In this document: positions 1 through 8,016 of the stretch, one piece after another
Numbering within the stretch: the first letter of the stretch is position 1
Layout of the letters: every line of letters begins with the position of its first letter
From: JANYHH01 sp965249745
GTDB taxonomy: Bacteria > Deinococcota > Deinococci > Deinococcales > JAAFIG01
Length of the DNA stretch: 64,000 bases
Direction: 5' to 3'
Assembly (NCBI GenBank): GCA_965249745.1
Contig: OZ252252.1
Location: forward strand, 434,001-498,000
Notes under the pieces: generated by a model
What the model saw: only the letters and a program-made list of their open reading frames with translations
What the model was told of the DNA's origin: nothing
The model's database searches: none
Made by a program: the position numbers and the translations under genes

Positions 1-258
1 CGGATGCCTCAAAATGGAACCGTGTCGTACTTAGCGGATGGGGTGCCATCTGAATCTTAACAGTGATGTGTACATAACGATGTTTGACATCTAAGATTTT
101 AACATGGCATACATCTAAGACCGGGATGTCTTAGCCTCACAGACACACTTTGTCGGTGCGAAACCTAAGCCTGACCATACCGAACTCAGCAGCAGACCTC
201 CCCGACTCGTGAGCCAGCGCCCTGTGCGAAAAGCATGAAACCCTGAGACTCACGCCTC
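1..258 (+). repeat. Intergenic region with partial copy S of the dispersed element
   Basis: This 258-base stretch precedes nth and holds no convincing gene. Box B of the dispersed element lies at 170-189 (CCTGACCATACCGAACTCAG), 69 bases before the nth start and pointing toward it. Box A is not recognisable, so this copy is partial or diverged. Two direct copies of ACATCTAAGA (87-96, 111-120) and a perfect inverted repeat, CTAAGAC at 115-121 with GTCTTAG at 128-134, are also present. No T-run follows the inverted repeat, so it looks more like an operator than a terminator. Confidence 0.5.
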
Positions 259-957
259 ATGACCGAACTCGAGTTCAGGCTGGCTGAAGTTTCCAGGCGT
301 CTCGTGAAACGCTACGGTCGCCGCGCCCCGAAACGTGACGCGACCCGCGAAGATCCGATTGAGGAACTGATTCACACGATCCTGTCGCAGCAGAACATCG
401 GCGTGGTCACGCAGCGACTCTACAAGGCCTTGAAAACCGCTTTCCCCACCTGGCGGCAGGCGCTCGAAGCGGGTAGTGATGGCATTCAGCGTGTTCTAGA
501 AGGCACGGGTGGTGGACTGGCGGCGGTCAAAGCCAAGAGCATTCACCGCTGCTTAGGTCAGATTCTCGAAGCTCGAGGGGAGTTGTCGCTCGAGTTCTTG
601 CGGCGCGAATCGCTGGAATCGGCTCGAGATTTTCTCGAGGATTTGCCGGGCGTCGGACCGAAGACCAGCGGTTGCGTCATCATGTTCGAGTTGCGCCTGC
701 CCGCAATGCCCGTGGACACCCACATCCACCGGATCGCCAAACGGCTCGAGTTCGTGAGTGGCCATGCCAGCGCCCCGCAAACGCAAGTCTGGTTCGAGAC
801 GCACCTGCCGGACACCTGGAAGGCGCGCTACGAGTTTCACGTCAACGCCTTCTCGCACGGGCGCGAAATCTGCCGCTCGCAACGCCCAAAGTGCGAAGAG
901 TGCGTGCTGCTAGACCTCTGTCCGACCGGGAGCCTGGTGGTCTCCTTTGAGGCCTGA
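259..957 (+). CDS. nth: Endonuclease III-type DNA glycosylase/AP lyase
   Basis: This is a 232-residue base-excision repair glycosylase of the HhH-GPD superfamily, which removes oxidised pyrimidines and nicks abasic sites. The helix-hairpin-helix LPGVGPKT is at residues 129-136, with K135 in the position of the catalytic lysine. The catalytic aspartate is D153 in VDTHIHR. A C-terminal [4Fe-4S] loop has the canonical spacing: C205, C212, C215 and C221 (C-X6-C-X2-C-X5-C). Length is normal for the family. No clear Shine-Dalgarno sequence precedes the ATG. A partial copy of the dispersed element lies just upstream. Confidence 0.95.
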   Translation: MTELEFRLAEVSRRLVKRYGRRAPKRDATREDPIEELIHTILSQQNIGVVTQRLYKALKTAFPTWRQALEAGSDGIQRVLEGTGGGLAAVKAKSIHRCLGQILEARGELSLEFLRRESLESARDFLEDLPGVGPKTSGCVIMFELRLPAMPVDTHIHRIAKRLEFVSGHASAPQTQVWFETHLPDTWKARYEFHVNAFSHGREICRSQRPKCEECVLLDLCPTGSLVVSFEA

Positions 958-966
958 GGCGCGACC

Positions 967-986
967 GGGAAGAATTAACTCTTCCC
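967..986 (+). terminator. Hairpin after nth
   Basis: There is a perfect 7-bp inverted repeat, GGGAAGA (967-973) and TCTTCCC (980-986), with a 6-base loop, just after the nth stop codon. The following sequence is only moderately T-rich, so termination is plausible rather than certain. Confidence 0.45.
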
Positions 987-1104
987 TCGAGCGTCTTGCT
1001 TGTCATCGGTGTGTTGTGAGATAAGAGCCGTGTAGGACGGCTAAGAATAAAGCAATGTGATGTTTCTCGAGCCGTGCTGTTTCGTAAAGGGCTACGGTTC
1101 ACCC

Positions 1105-2940
1105 ATGCGTTTCGTGTTGATGCTGTTGGCAAGCCTCGTGTTGGGATTGGTGGCTTGCCAGGAAACCCAGACGCCCTCGAACCAAGCGAATCCGACCCCG
1201 CCACCGGGTTCAGGGCCGCCAAATTCAAACCCGCCCAGCCCTACCCCGCCGAATCCGACGCCACCTGGTTCAACTGGTCCAACACCGCCGAGTCCTGCTC
1301 AACCCCCAACGGTTCCGGTTCAACCTCCAATCGTTCCAGGGAACCCGCCGACACCCTTTGATGGCGTGACTCTGCACCTCGACCCGACCGCCGCTGGTAC
1401 GGGTGATGGCTCGAGCGCCAAACCGTTCACGCGCTTCAAACAGGCCTACGACGCGATGCGCCCCTTGCGGGCGGGCGGTCAGCCGGTGCGCATCCTGTTC
1501 TACCCCGGCACCTACCGTCAGCGCATCTTCGACGACGTTGACACGCCGTTCTGGGGCATCCCGGAGAGCGACGCGACGCTGGTGCTAGAAGCCAAAACGC
1601 CGGGCACGGCCGTAATTTCGGGTTCGGACCTGTGGAGCGATTGGCAGTCGCAGGGTGGCGGACTGTGGACGCGAGCCTGGCCGTACAACTTCGATGCGAC
1701 GGTACCGAGCTGGGGCGGCCCGCCCGTGCCCGCCGGAGCGGTTAGGCGCGAAGCCGTGTGGGTCGCTGGCTCGAGGTTGAAGCAAGTCCTCGAGGGAGGG
1801 CGGTTGGAAGCGAGCAGTTTCTTCGTGGACGCCGCCGCCAAACGGATCACGTTGAAACTTCAAGCCAACCTGAACCCCAATACCGCGCAGACCGAGGTCG
1901 CCGTGCGCGGGCGGCTCTTGTACATCTGGAACGTCAGCAATTTCACGCTGCGAGGGTTGACCTTCACGCACTCCGCCGACGGGTTCGGAGAGTCCGCTGT
2001 CGCCGCTCAACGCGGGCAGGGCAAGCGCTGCAAGAACTTTACGGTGGAAAACGCGCGCGTGGAAGAGAACGGGCAGGGTGGCTTGGAGAGTTACTGCGAC
2101 CAGACGGTTTGGCGGGGGAATGCCGTCAACGCCAACGGCTTCGCAGGAATGCTCGGTGGGGTCTCGAGCGGCTGGCTCGTGGAGGACAACGAAACCAACC
2201 GCAACGGTTGGCGCTCGTGGGCGTTCGGGTACAAGGGCTGGGCGACGGCCGGACTCAAATTCGGTTTGGTATCTGACCTGCTGATCCGCCGTCACCGCTC
2301 TTTAGAGAACGAAGCCGACGGCTTGTGGATTGATACGCAAAACACGAACGTGACTGTGGAAGATTCTTTGATTGCCCGTAACAAATGGGACGGTTTCTTT
2401 TTTGAAGCCAGCGACGGTCCGTTCGTGGCGCGCAACAACACGATTTGCAACAACGGTCTGACCGACCTGATCTTGGGATCGGTGCGTCAAGTGCGAATGG
2501 AAAATAATCGCATCCTCAGCTTCGCCCCCGCCAACACGGAAGTTCCCACCCAAAACCTGGCGTTGCTGCTCGGGGAGACGCGGCGCAAAGAGCCTGGGGA
2601 CGGCGGTGAAGCCAAACGCGCCGAGTATCCGCTGCGCGACATCACCCTAGCAAACAACATCATCGCGGCGAGCGGAGCGCGTGGCTTGGTTGGCAGTTAC
2701 TGGTATTTCTCCGATCCCAAAGACCCCAACAGTCCCGAATCGAAAAGCGACTTCGAGGCCTTCATCGCCACCTTCCGCTCCACCGACAACACCTGGTTCG
2801 CTGACCTGCCAAAACCGTTCAGCATCGCCTCGAAGCTCGGGTACGCGGAAGACCGCGACTTCGCGGGGTGGCGCACGGTCACCGGGCAGGACACGACCTC
2901 GAGTTTCACCGACCCGAAATTGACCTGCCCGACACGCTGA
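1105..2940 (+). CDS. Secreted right-handed beta-helix lipoprotein
   Basis: This is an exported lipoprotein of 611 residues. I chose ATG 1105 over the upstream ATG 1057 because it directly begins a signal peptide (MRFVLMLLASLVLGLVAC) with a lipobox ending at Cys18. A proline/asparagine-rich linker of about 70 residues follows. The rest has the pattern of pectate-lyase-type parallel beta-helix proteins, with repeated short strands and runs such as VEDNETNRNG, VEDSLIARN and ARNNTICNNG. The segment DGSSAKPFTRFKQAYDAM resembles the start of such surface domains. It may bind or cleave polysaccharide; no catalytic residues can be assigned with confidence. Confidence 0.8.
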   Translation: MRFVLMLLASLVLGLVACQETQTPSNQANPTPPPGSGPPNSNPPSPTPPNPTPPGSTGPTPPSPAQPPTVPVQPPIVPGNPPTPFDGVTLHLDPTAAGTGDGSSAKPFTRFKQAYDAMRPLRAGGQPVRILFYPGTYRQRIFDDVDTPFWGIPESDATLVLEAKTPGTAVISGSDLWSDWQSQGGGLWTRAWPYNFDATVPSWGGPPVPAGAVRREAVWVAGSRLKQVLEGGRLEASSFFVDAAAKRITLKLQANLNPNTAQTEVAVRGRLLYIWNVSNFTLRGLTFTHSADGFGESAVAAQRGQGKRCKNFTVENARVEENGQGGLESYCDQTVWRGNAVNANGFAGMLGGVSSGWLVEDNETNRNGWRSWAFGYKGWATAGLKFGLVSDLLIRRHRSLENEADGLWIDTQNTNVTVEDSLIARNKWDGFFFEASDGPFVARNNTICNNGLTDLILGSVRQVRMENNRILSFAPANTEVPTQNLALLLGETRRKEPGDGGEAKRAEYPLRDITLANNIIAASGARGLVGSYWYFSDPKDPNSPESKSDFEAFIATFRSTDNTWFADLPKPFSIASKLGYAEDRDFAGWRTVTGQDTTSSFTDPKLTCPTR

Positions 2941-3009
2941 GACCAAGCGGCACTCGGACATGACCACTCGAGGGGGCGAGTCACGACAGCGCCGCTCCTC
3001 GAGACACCG

Positions 3010-3024
3010 TAAACTGGTCGGGTG
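3010..3024 (+). promoter_or_regulatory. Leaderless promoter of the aldo/keto reductase gene
   Basis: A TAAACT -10 hexamer (3010-3015) is followed by exactly 6 bases and the GTG start at 3022, leaving no room for a ribosome binding site. The transcript is predicted to be leaderless. Confidence 0.6.
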
Positions 3025-4005
3025 AATTACAAGGAATTGGGTCGCACCGGTTACTCCATCTCGAGCATCAGCTTTGGCGCGTGGGCGATTGGCGGAACCT
3101 GGGGCGAAGTCCGCGACGAGGACAGTCTAGGGGCGCTGCACAAGGCGCTGGACCTAGGCGTCAACTTCATTGACACGGCAGACGTGTACGGCGATGGGCG
3201 CAGTGAGCGCCTGATCGCCAGATTACGAGGTGAGCGAACAGACCCGTTTTACGTCGCCACCAAAGCCGGGCGGCGACTACCGAAACAAACCGTCGAAGGT
3301 TACACCAAGGAAAACCTGCACGCCTGGGTTGGGCGCAGCTTAGAAAATCTCAAGGTGGACACGATTGACCTGCTGCAACTGCACTGCCCGCCGACCGACC
3401 TGTACCGCTCGGATGACGTGTTCAAAATCTTAGACGACATGGTGCAGGGCGGCATGATCCGGCACTACGGGATCAGTGTGGAAACCGTGGAAGAGGCGAT
3501 GCTGGGGATTGGGTACTCCGGCGTGCAAAGCGTGCAAATCATCTTCAACCTGTTCCGCCTAAAACCCGCCGATGCGTTCTTCGCCGCCGCGCAGCAAGCT
3601 AAGGTCGGCATTCTGGCTCGAGTTCCACTGGCGAGCGGTTTGCTGACCGGTAAGATGACCACCAATTCCACGTTTGAAAAGGGCGATCACCGCGCCTTCA
3701 ATCGCCACGGCGAATCCTTCGACAAGGGCGAGACGTTCTCCGGCGTGCCGTACGAGATCGGTCTCGAGGCGGTGGAACGCCTTCGTCCGCTCGTGCCCGC
3801 CGGGATGAGTCTGACCCAGTTCGCGCTCCGCTGGATCGGCATGTTCCCGGCCGTGACGTGCAGCATCCCCGGTGCGAAGAACGCGGCGCAGGCGGAACAG
3901 AACTTTGCCGCCGCCAGTCTGCCCCCGCTCGAGGGCGCGGTGATGGACAAGGCGCAGGCGGTCTACGATGGGTTGATCCGCGAGCACGTGCATCAGAGTT
4001 GGTGA
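3022..4005 (+). CDS. Aldo/keto reductase
   Basis: This is a 327-residue NADPH-dependent oxidoreductase of the aldo/keto reductase superfamily, with a TIM barrel and a cytosolic role. The catalytic tetrad is visible: D51 and Y56 (FIDTADVYG), K81 (ATKAG) and H121 (LLQLHCP). The C-terminal SIPGAKNAAQAEQN segment matches the cofactor-phosphate binding region of the family. Start is GTG, set by the TAAACT box six bases upstream. The physiological substrate cannot be inferred from the sequence or the neighbours. It is convergent with the kinase gene across a CTCGAG-containing hairpin. Confidence 0.9.
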   Translation: MNYKELGRTGYSISSISFGAWAIGGTWGEVRDEDSLGALHKALDLGVNFIDTADVYGDGRSERLIARLRGERTDPFYVATKAGRRLPKQTVEGYTKENLHAWVGRSLENLKVDTIDLLQLHCPPTDLYRSDDVFKILDDMVQGGMIRHYGISVETVEEAMLGIGYSGVQSVQIIFNLFRLKPADAFFAAAQQAKVGILARVPLASGLLTGKMTTNSTFEKGDHRAFNRHGESFDKGETFSGVPYEIGLEAVERLRPLVPAGMSLTQFALRWIGMFPAVTCSIPGAKNAAQAEQNFAAASLPPLEGAVMDKAQAVYDGLIREHVHQSW

Positions 4006-4052
4006 GGAGACGAATCGAAACCCGGTCATGCGGTGAGCCAGTGCAGATCATC

Positions 4053-4079
4053 TCCTCTCGAGCATCTAACTCGAGAGGA
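4053..4079. terminator. Hairpin between convergent genes, built around two CTCGAG sites
   Basis: A perfect 10-bp inverted repeat, TCCTCTCGAG (4053-4062) and CTCGAGAGGA (4070-4079), with a 7-base loop, lies between the convergent reductase and kinase genes. No U-tract follows on either strand, so it may be a stem-loop of another kind. Each arm contains a CTCGAG. Confidence 0.5.
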
Positions 4080-4144
4080 ATGGCGTGTTGCTTCTGACCA
4101 AGTTTCGTATATCGGTAAACAATTCCCGAGAACACGAACAACGC

Positions 4145-5632
4145 TTATCGCACCTTCAACGCCCGCATCAGCCGCTCGAGCCAAGCGGGCGGTTCCGCCT
4201 GCGCGTTCCTGGGTTTCCAGCGGATGCGCTCCAGCATCTCCCGAGCGCTCTGTGGGCGTTCGTCCACGCGAATCCGCAGCGCGGCCGTGATGGCTTCCGC
4301 CAAACCCAGCGCTCCTTGCACCACCGCCTCTGGCAGCGATGTCAGCGTCACACCCTGGACCCGTTCCGTGGCGGGCGGCGGGGCGTGTCCGGTCAGCGCG
4401 AAGTACAACGTGCCACCAAGGGCGTACAGGTCGCTCGAGGGGCTGCGTTTGACGTGCGAGCCGTACTGTTCCAGCGGCGCGTAGCCTGGGGTCAGGATCA
4501 GGCTGTGCCTCTGCGGGGCCTGAGTCTGAAATTCTCGGGCGGCCCCGAAATCAATCAGCACCGCTCGAGTCGCGTCTTGACTGAGCATGTCTTGATTGAG
4601 CATGATGTTGTCCGGTTTGATATCACGGTGCAGTAAGCCAGCCCCGTGAATCTGGTCCAATGCCAACAAGAGTTGTTCTGCAATCTGGGCAACCAACCCA
4701 GGTTCGAGCGGGCCGCGCCGCGCCACGCGCCCCTCCAAGCTCTCGCCGTTCAGGTACTCCATGACAATGTACGCCGTGCCGTTCTCCTCGAAGACATCGC
4801 TGACTTTGACAATGCCGGGGTGATGGAAACGACCAACGCGGCGGGCTTCGTCTAACGCCTTGGCGCGTTCCAGTGCAAAATCCTGGGCGTTCATGCCGCG
4901 CGGGGGAATCACGCCGCCCGCGTGCCGGGTGGCCCCTTGCGGGTAGAACTCCTTGATGGCGACCTGTTGCCGGAGCGCCACGTTCGCGCCCATGTAGGTG
5001 ATGCCGAAACCGCCCTCGCCCAAGACCTTTCCGACCGAGTACCGCCCGCCCTGCAATTTGCTACCGACCGCCAATCGATGCGAGGAAACGGCCGCGACCG
5101 ACGCCCCGCAGTTCGGGCAGAGACTAGCACCCGCCGGAATCGAAGCGACGCAGTACAGGCAAATCTGTCCAGAAACGACCGCCCGAACCACGCCACCGGG
5201 TAGCGCCACGACTCGAGGGGCTGGCGCGGGCGGGACTGGTGCCATCTGAACTCGAGGTGTTGCGGCAGGTCCAGGAGGCGGTTTGACTCGAGGTGTAGGG
5301 TGTGTCCCTTTCGGAGGCACGACGCGAACCTTCGTCAAGGGGGGCGGGTACGCGCTGGTTCCCAATGGCTTGGGCGGCATGATGACAACCAGACCCAATT
5401 TTTTCAGTCGTGCTTTGATGCCCGCGTCGTTCCGTTCCAAAGTTCTCGAGATCGCGTTGTGGCTGCTTCCATCCAGAAAGAGGCGGCGTAGCATCGCGTC
5501 CTCTTCGCGGCCCCATTTGACGAACGCCCGGCGATAGTTGAGTCGCGCCTGTTGCACGTGAACACGACTATCGTGCGGCACGGGGCGTTGCAGCAAAGCG
5601 ATTTCCTTGGGGTTGAGCGGTGGGAGCGTCAC
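4145..5632 (-). CDS. Serine/threonine protein kinase with N-terminal Myb-like and zinc-ribbon segments
   Basis: This is a 495-residue Hanks-type kinase. Residues about 40-80 (WGREEDAMLRRLF ... GIKARLKKLG) resemble a Myb/SANT-like DNA-binding helix set. A proline-rich linker follows, then a zinc ribbon (C158, C161, C172, C175). The kinase domain runs from about 197 to the C-terminus: glycine loop GEGGFG (205-210), K227 in VAIKE, catalytic loop HRDIKPDN (335-342) and DFG (361-363), followed by a TPGYAPLEQY activation segment. There is no transmembrane helix or PASTA repeat, so it is probably cytosolic. GTG start; two tiny genes lie upstream on the same strand. Confidence 0.88.
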   Translation of the reverse strand: MTLPPLNPKEIALLQRPVPHDSRVHVQQARLNYRRAFVKWGREEDAMLRRLFLDGSSHNAISRTLERNDAGIKARLKKLGLVVIMPPKPLGTSAYPPPLTKVRVVPPKGTHPTPRVKPPPGPAATPRVQMAPVPPAPAPRVVALPGGVVRAVVSGQICLYCVASIPAGASLCPNCGASVAAVSSHRLAVGSKLQGGRYSVGKVLGEGGFGITYMGANVALRQQVAIKEFYPQGATRHAGGVIPPRGMNAQDFALERAKALDEARRVGRFHHPGIVKVSDVFEENGTAYIVMEYLNGESLEGRVARRGPLEPGLVAQIAEQLLLALDQIHGAGLLHRDIKPDNIMLNQDMLSQDATRAVLIDFGAAREFQTQAPQRHSLILTPGYAPLEQYGSHVKRSPSSDLYALGGTLYFALTGHAPPPATERVQGVTLTSLPEAVVQGALGLAEAITAALRIRVDERPQSAREMLERIRWKPRNAQAEPPAWLERLMRALKVR

Positions 5633-5758
5633 GAAGAATCCTGTCAGATGATACTCGGGTTCAGGATGCCCAAGGTAAATTGCAGCTCACATCTGGGGCT
5701 AGGGGATCACAGCACGGACACTCCTCTTGAAGGACTGGTCGGGGCAACGGCTGTCAAT

Positions 5759-5911
5759 TCAAGCGTTAGCGAAACATACGTGTCGCACCGAGTACACACC
5801 GTCACGCAAACCGCTCAGTGCGTAAGCAGCCCGGTTCTGGATCACGATTGGCTCAAAGAGCGGTGAACGCAACGCCTCGAGGTCTGCCTTCTGATATGGA
5901 TTCCGGTTCAT
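5759..5911 (-). CDS. Small hypothetical protein (50 aa), second of an overlapping pair
   Basis: This 50-residue reading frame begins MNRNPYQKADLEALRSPLFE. Its ATG overlaps the TGA of the preceding 55-codon frame (ATGA), a sign of translational coupling. Composition is ordinary for a soluble protein, with no low-complexity runs, and a CTCGAG falls in frame as Leu-Glu. It lies 126 bases upstream of the kinase gene on the same strand. I do not recognise the family. The length and overlap make it more likely than not to be real, but it could be a fragment of a decayed gene. Confidence 0.45.
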   Translation of the reverse strand: MNRNPYQKADLEALRSPLFEPIVIQNRAAYALSGLRDGVYSVRHVCFANA

Positions 5912-6075
5912 TCCTTATAAGTTGACCAATCCCCCTGGGCGAACAGTCTGAATCGCGTGCCGGTCATTTGCTTGAAGACATCTTGACCGTTACTGGTGAA
6001 CCACGAAAAACGATCACCCGCTTTTGAAGACCCTCGAGTTTGCCCGACGCTGAGTTTGCTAGGAATGACCCTCAT
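5908..6075 (-). CDS. Small hypothetical protein (55 aa), first of an overlapping pair
   Basis: This 55-residue frame starts MRVIPSKLSVGQT and ends FAQGDWSTYKE. The aromatic-rich middle (DRFSWFTSNGQDVFKQM) looks like a folded protein rather than random translation. An in-frame GTG at 6087 is an alternative start. The stop codon overlaps the start of the next small frame. No homologous family is recognised. The overlapping architecture resembles toxin-antitoxin or small accessory modules, but nothing in the sequence shows such a role. Confidence 0.45.
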   Translation of the reverse strand: MRVIPSKLSVGQTRGSSKAGDRFSWFTSNGQDVFKQMTGTRFRLFAQGDWSTYKE

Positions 6076-6209
6076 AGCTGTACTCACAACGGGGGTACTC
6101 GAGTCCAGCGATAGTTCCGACCTTTGCCATTCGCTGCGTGCATCGTGTTTCTCGAGATCAAACTATACATTCATGGTTTCTTTCGAGCGGTTACGAATGA
6201 CTCGAGTTT
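6076..6209. other. Gap between the small ORF pair and the Fe-S protein gene
   Basis: These 134 bases hold several CTCGAG sites and AT-rich patches but no gene, RNA or convincing promoter that I can identify. Confidence 0.4.
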
Positions 6210-7232
6210 TCACACTTGGGGTGTGATCCGCAACTGCGGCGCAGCCTCGTTGCCTTTGAAGCCCGCGTGAACTTTCTCGTAGCCGATCTGACTGAACGGA
6301 CAGACCGCCAAACAAACGGCGCAACCGTGGTGTTCCGTGAAGTAATCGCGGCAAGTAGCGTGGTCAATGCTTTGAAAGCCGCCATCGCCACGCGGTTGCG
6401 GGCGATCATAAATCGCTCCGACCGGGCATTTGCGAACGCACTTGTTGCACATCGCGCAGAAGTCCCGCACCCACAGATGCTGATTCGTTTCACCTCGGGC
6501 CTCAAGCGTCGGCAGGTTGGTGATGTTGGTGTAAATCGTGTTCAGCCGCAACCGAGCGCCCTCGCCGGGAGAGATCAGCAGGCCGTGATAGCCAATCGCA
6601 CCCAGGCCTGCCAGTTCTGCCAGGTGAACGTAATCCGTCAGGCCGCCGAGCGCCGTGCCGGGGTACGCGGCGAAACCGTTCTTGCGCAGGTGTCTCGAGA
6701 GCCTGTTGGAGATGGTGGACATTCGCTTGTAACCGTCCATCACCTCGAGTTGGCATTCAAAACTGGGCGCGGTGCTGATCGGTTCTTTGTCCATCTCGAC
6801 GGTGAAGACGATGGCGTACTCGCAGGGGATGCCCTTGTCCTGAAAGATCGCGTTGGGTGGCACTTTGATGTAGGCGATGTCTTTGGCTCCGGCGGCCTTA
6901 GCCATCGCCTCGAGTTCACTGATGAATTTCGGGCTAGCCTCGGACTTTGAGGCTTTGAATTCCTTGTCGTACATGCGTGAGCCACCGACGATGTTGGCTA
7001 ACAACGGCACGATTTTTGGCAGCACCTGAAGCATTTGCCGTCCGGTGAAATTGCGGGTCGAGATTTTTTCTTTGGGCAGGCTGGTGGCGAAGGGCGTGCG
7101 CGGTTTGGATTCGGGCGCGGGTCGGATCAGGTGTTTGAGATGGAAGATGTGCTTGTCACTCCACTCGAGCAGCGTGTCGAGCGACGGACCGCTTTCGCTT
7201 TTGGGTGTGGAAGGTTTCAAAACGTTCGACAT
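6210..7232 (-). CDS. Iron-sulfur protein related to QueG/reductive dehalogenases
   Basis: This is a 340-residue protein with two C-terminal ferredoxin-type clusters: CAMCNKCVRKCP and, about 35 residues on, CAVCLAVCP with an upstream Cys. The middle, with the PGTALGGLTDYVHLAELAGLGAIGYHG pattern split by short loops, resembles the base-off cobalamin-binding region of epoxyqueuosine reductase and reductive dehalogenase-like proteins. No Tat signal is present, so it is probably cytosolic. SD GAAGGAG precedes the ATG. It is last in a minus-strand run with a LolA-like and an ABC-2-like gene. The true substrate is unknown; QueG itself is encoded elsewhere in the window. Confidence 0.75.
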   Translation of the reverse strand: MSNVLKPSTPKSESGPSLDTLLEWSDKHIFHLKHLIRPAPESKPRTPFATSLPKEKISTRNFTGRQMLQVLPKIVPLLANIVGGSRMYDKEFKASKSEASPKFISELEAMAKAAGAKDIAYIKVPPNAIFQDKGIPCEYAIVFTVEMDKEPISTAPSFECQLEVMDGYKRMSTISNRLSRHLRKNGFAAYPGTALGGLTDYVHLAELAGLGAIGYHGLLISPGEGARLRLNTIYTNITNLPTLEARGETNQHLWVRDFCAMCNKCVRKCPVGAIYDRPQPRGDGGFQSIDHATCRDYFTEHHGCAVCLAVCPFSQIGYEKVHAGFKGNEAAPQLRITPQV

Positions 7233-7286
7233 GGGTTCTCCTTCGTGCAGCGTGTACGATCCGCGTGTCTCGAGTGCGGACCGGGG

Positions 7287-7967
7287 TTACTTGCGAACTA
7301 CTACCGCATCGCTCGGGTATTTCAGCAGGTCTTTCGCCGTCAATGTGGCACGTTTGAAGTTGCGAATGTCCAACGTGCCGATCACCTTGTCAGCGGCATC
7401 TTTGAGCGTCAGGGTCAGTGGACGCGGGTCGCTTTTGAGGATCAGCACCGCGACGCTGGCGAAACGCTGCCCGGATTTCTTGGGTTTGCCGCTCAGCTTC
7501 CAGGCGGCTCCATCGGCGGTCTGTTCTTCGCCCTCGAGTTTGAGGGTGAACTGATCGTCCAGGCTGGCAACATCACCCAAGCCGGAGATTTGCTGCGCGA
7601 GTTCGCCCAGTTTCGCACCCGCTCGAGGTTCGATCACGAGTTGATTGGACACGAACAGGTAATTCCAAGCTTCTTTTTTAGTTAGGATTGTGAAGTTACC
7701 TTCTATTGGGGCGGGTTTCTTGAAATCCATTCGTATCATGGCGTCTGCGCCGGGAATGACCTGGATTGCGACTTCCGCAGCTTGAGTGCCGCCTCCCGTT
7801 TTGAAATTGCCTAACACTGTAGCCTGCCATGGAGATGTCTCGAGGTTGGTTTGGGTTTGTTTAATAATGTCTGCCACAGTAGATTGCGCGATGCTCTGAC
7901 CGATCAGAACGAGTGCGAGACCTGCACCAAGAGCGATCAGGGCGAAACGAGGGTTAGTGTTGTTCAT
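7287..7967 (-). CDS. Secreted LolA-like lipoprotein carrier/sorting-domain protein
   Basis: This 226-residue exported protein begins at ATG 7967, preceded by AAAAGGAG. A signal peptide (about residues 1-29, ending IGQSIAQ) is followed by a fold typical of LolA/LppX-type half-barrels: TVADIIKQTQTNL, then IRMDFKKPAPIEGNFTI, WNYLFVSNQLVIEP and a terminal strand series ending in VDIRNFK-like residues. Such proteins bind acylated lipids in the periplasm. Its place beside an ABC-2-like membrane protein suggests envelope lipid or export traffic. The exact ligand cannot be told. Confidence 0.75.
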   Translation of the reverse strand: MNNTNPRFALIALGAGLALVLIGQSIAQSTVADIIKQTQTNLETSPWQATVLGNFKTGGGTQAAEVAIQVIPGADAMIRMDFKKPAPIEGNFTILTKKEAWNYLFVSNQLVIEPRAGAKLGELAQQISGLGDVASLDDQFTLKLEGEEQTADGAAWKLSGKPKKSGQRFASVAVLILKSDPRPLTLTLKDAADKVIGTLDIRNFKRATLTAKDLLKYPSDAVVVRK

Positions 7968-8016
7968 GGTGAACTCCTTTTGACTTCTGAGAACATGATT
8001 TGGTTGACTCGAGTGT

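Noticed and set aside
1057..1104. Upstream ATG of the beta-helix gene
   Set aside because: Starting there would bury the signal peptide 16 residues inside the chain.
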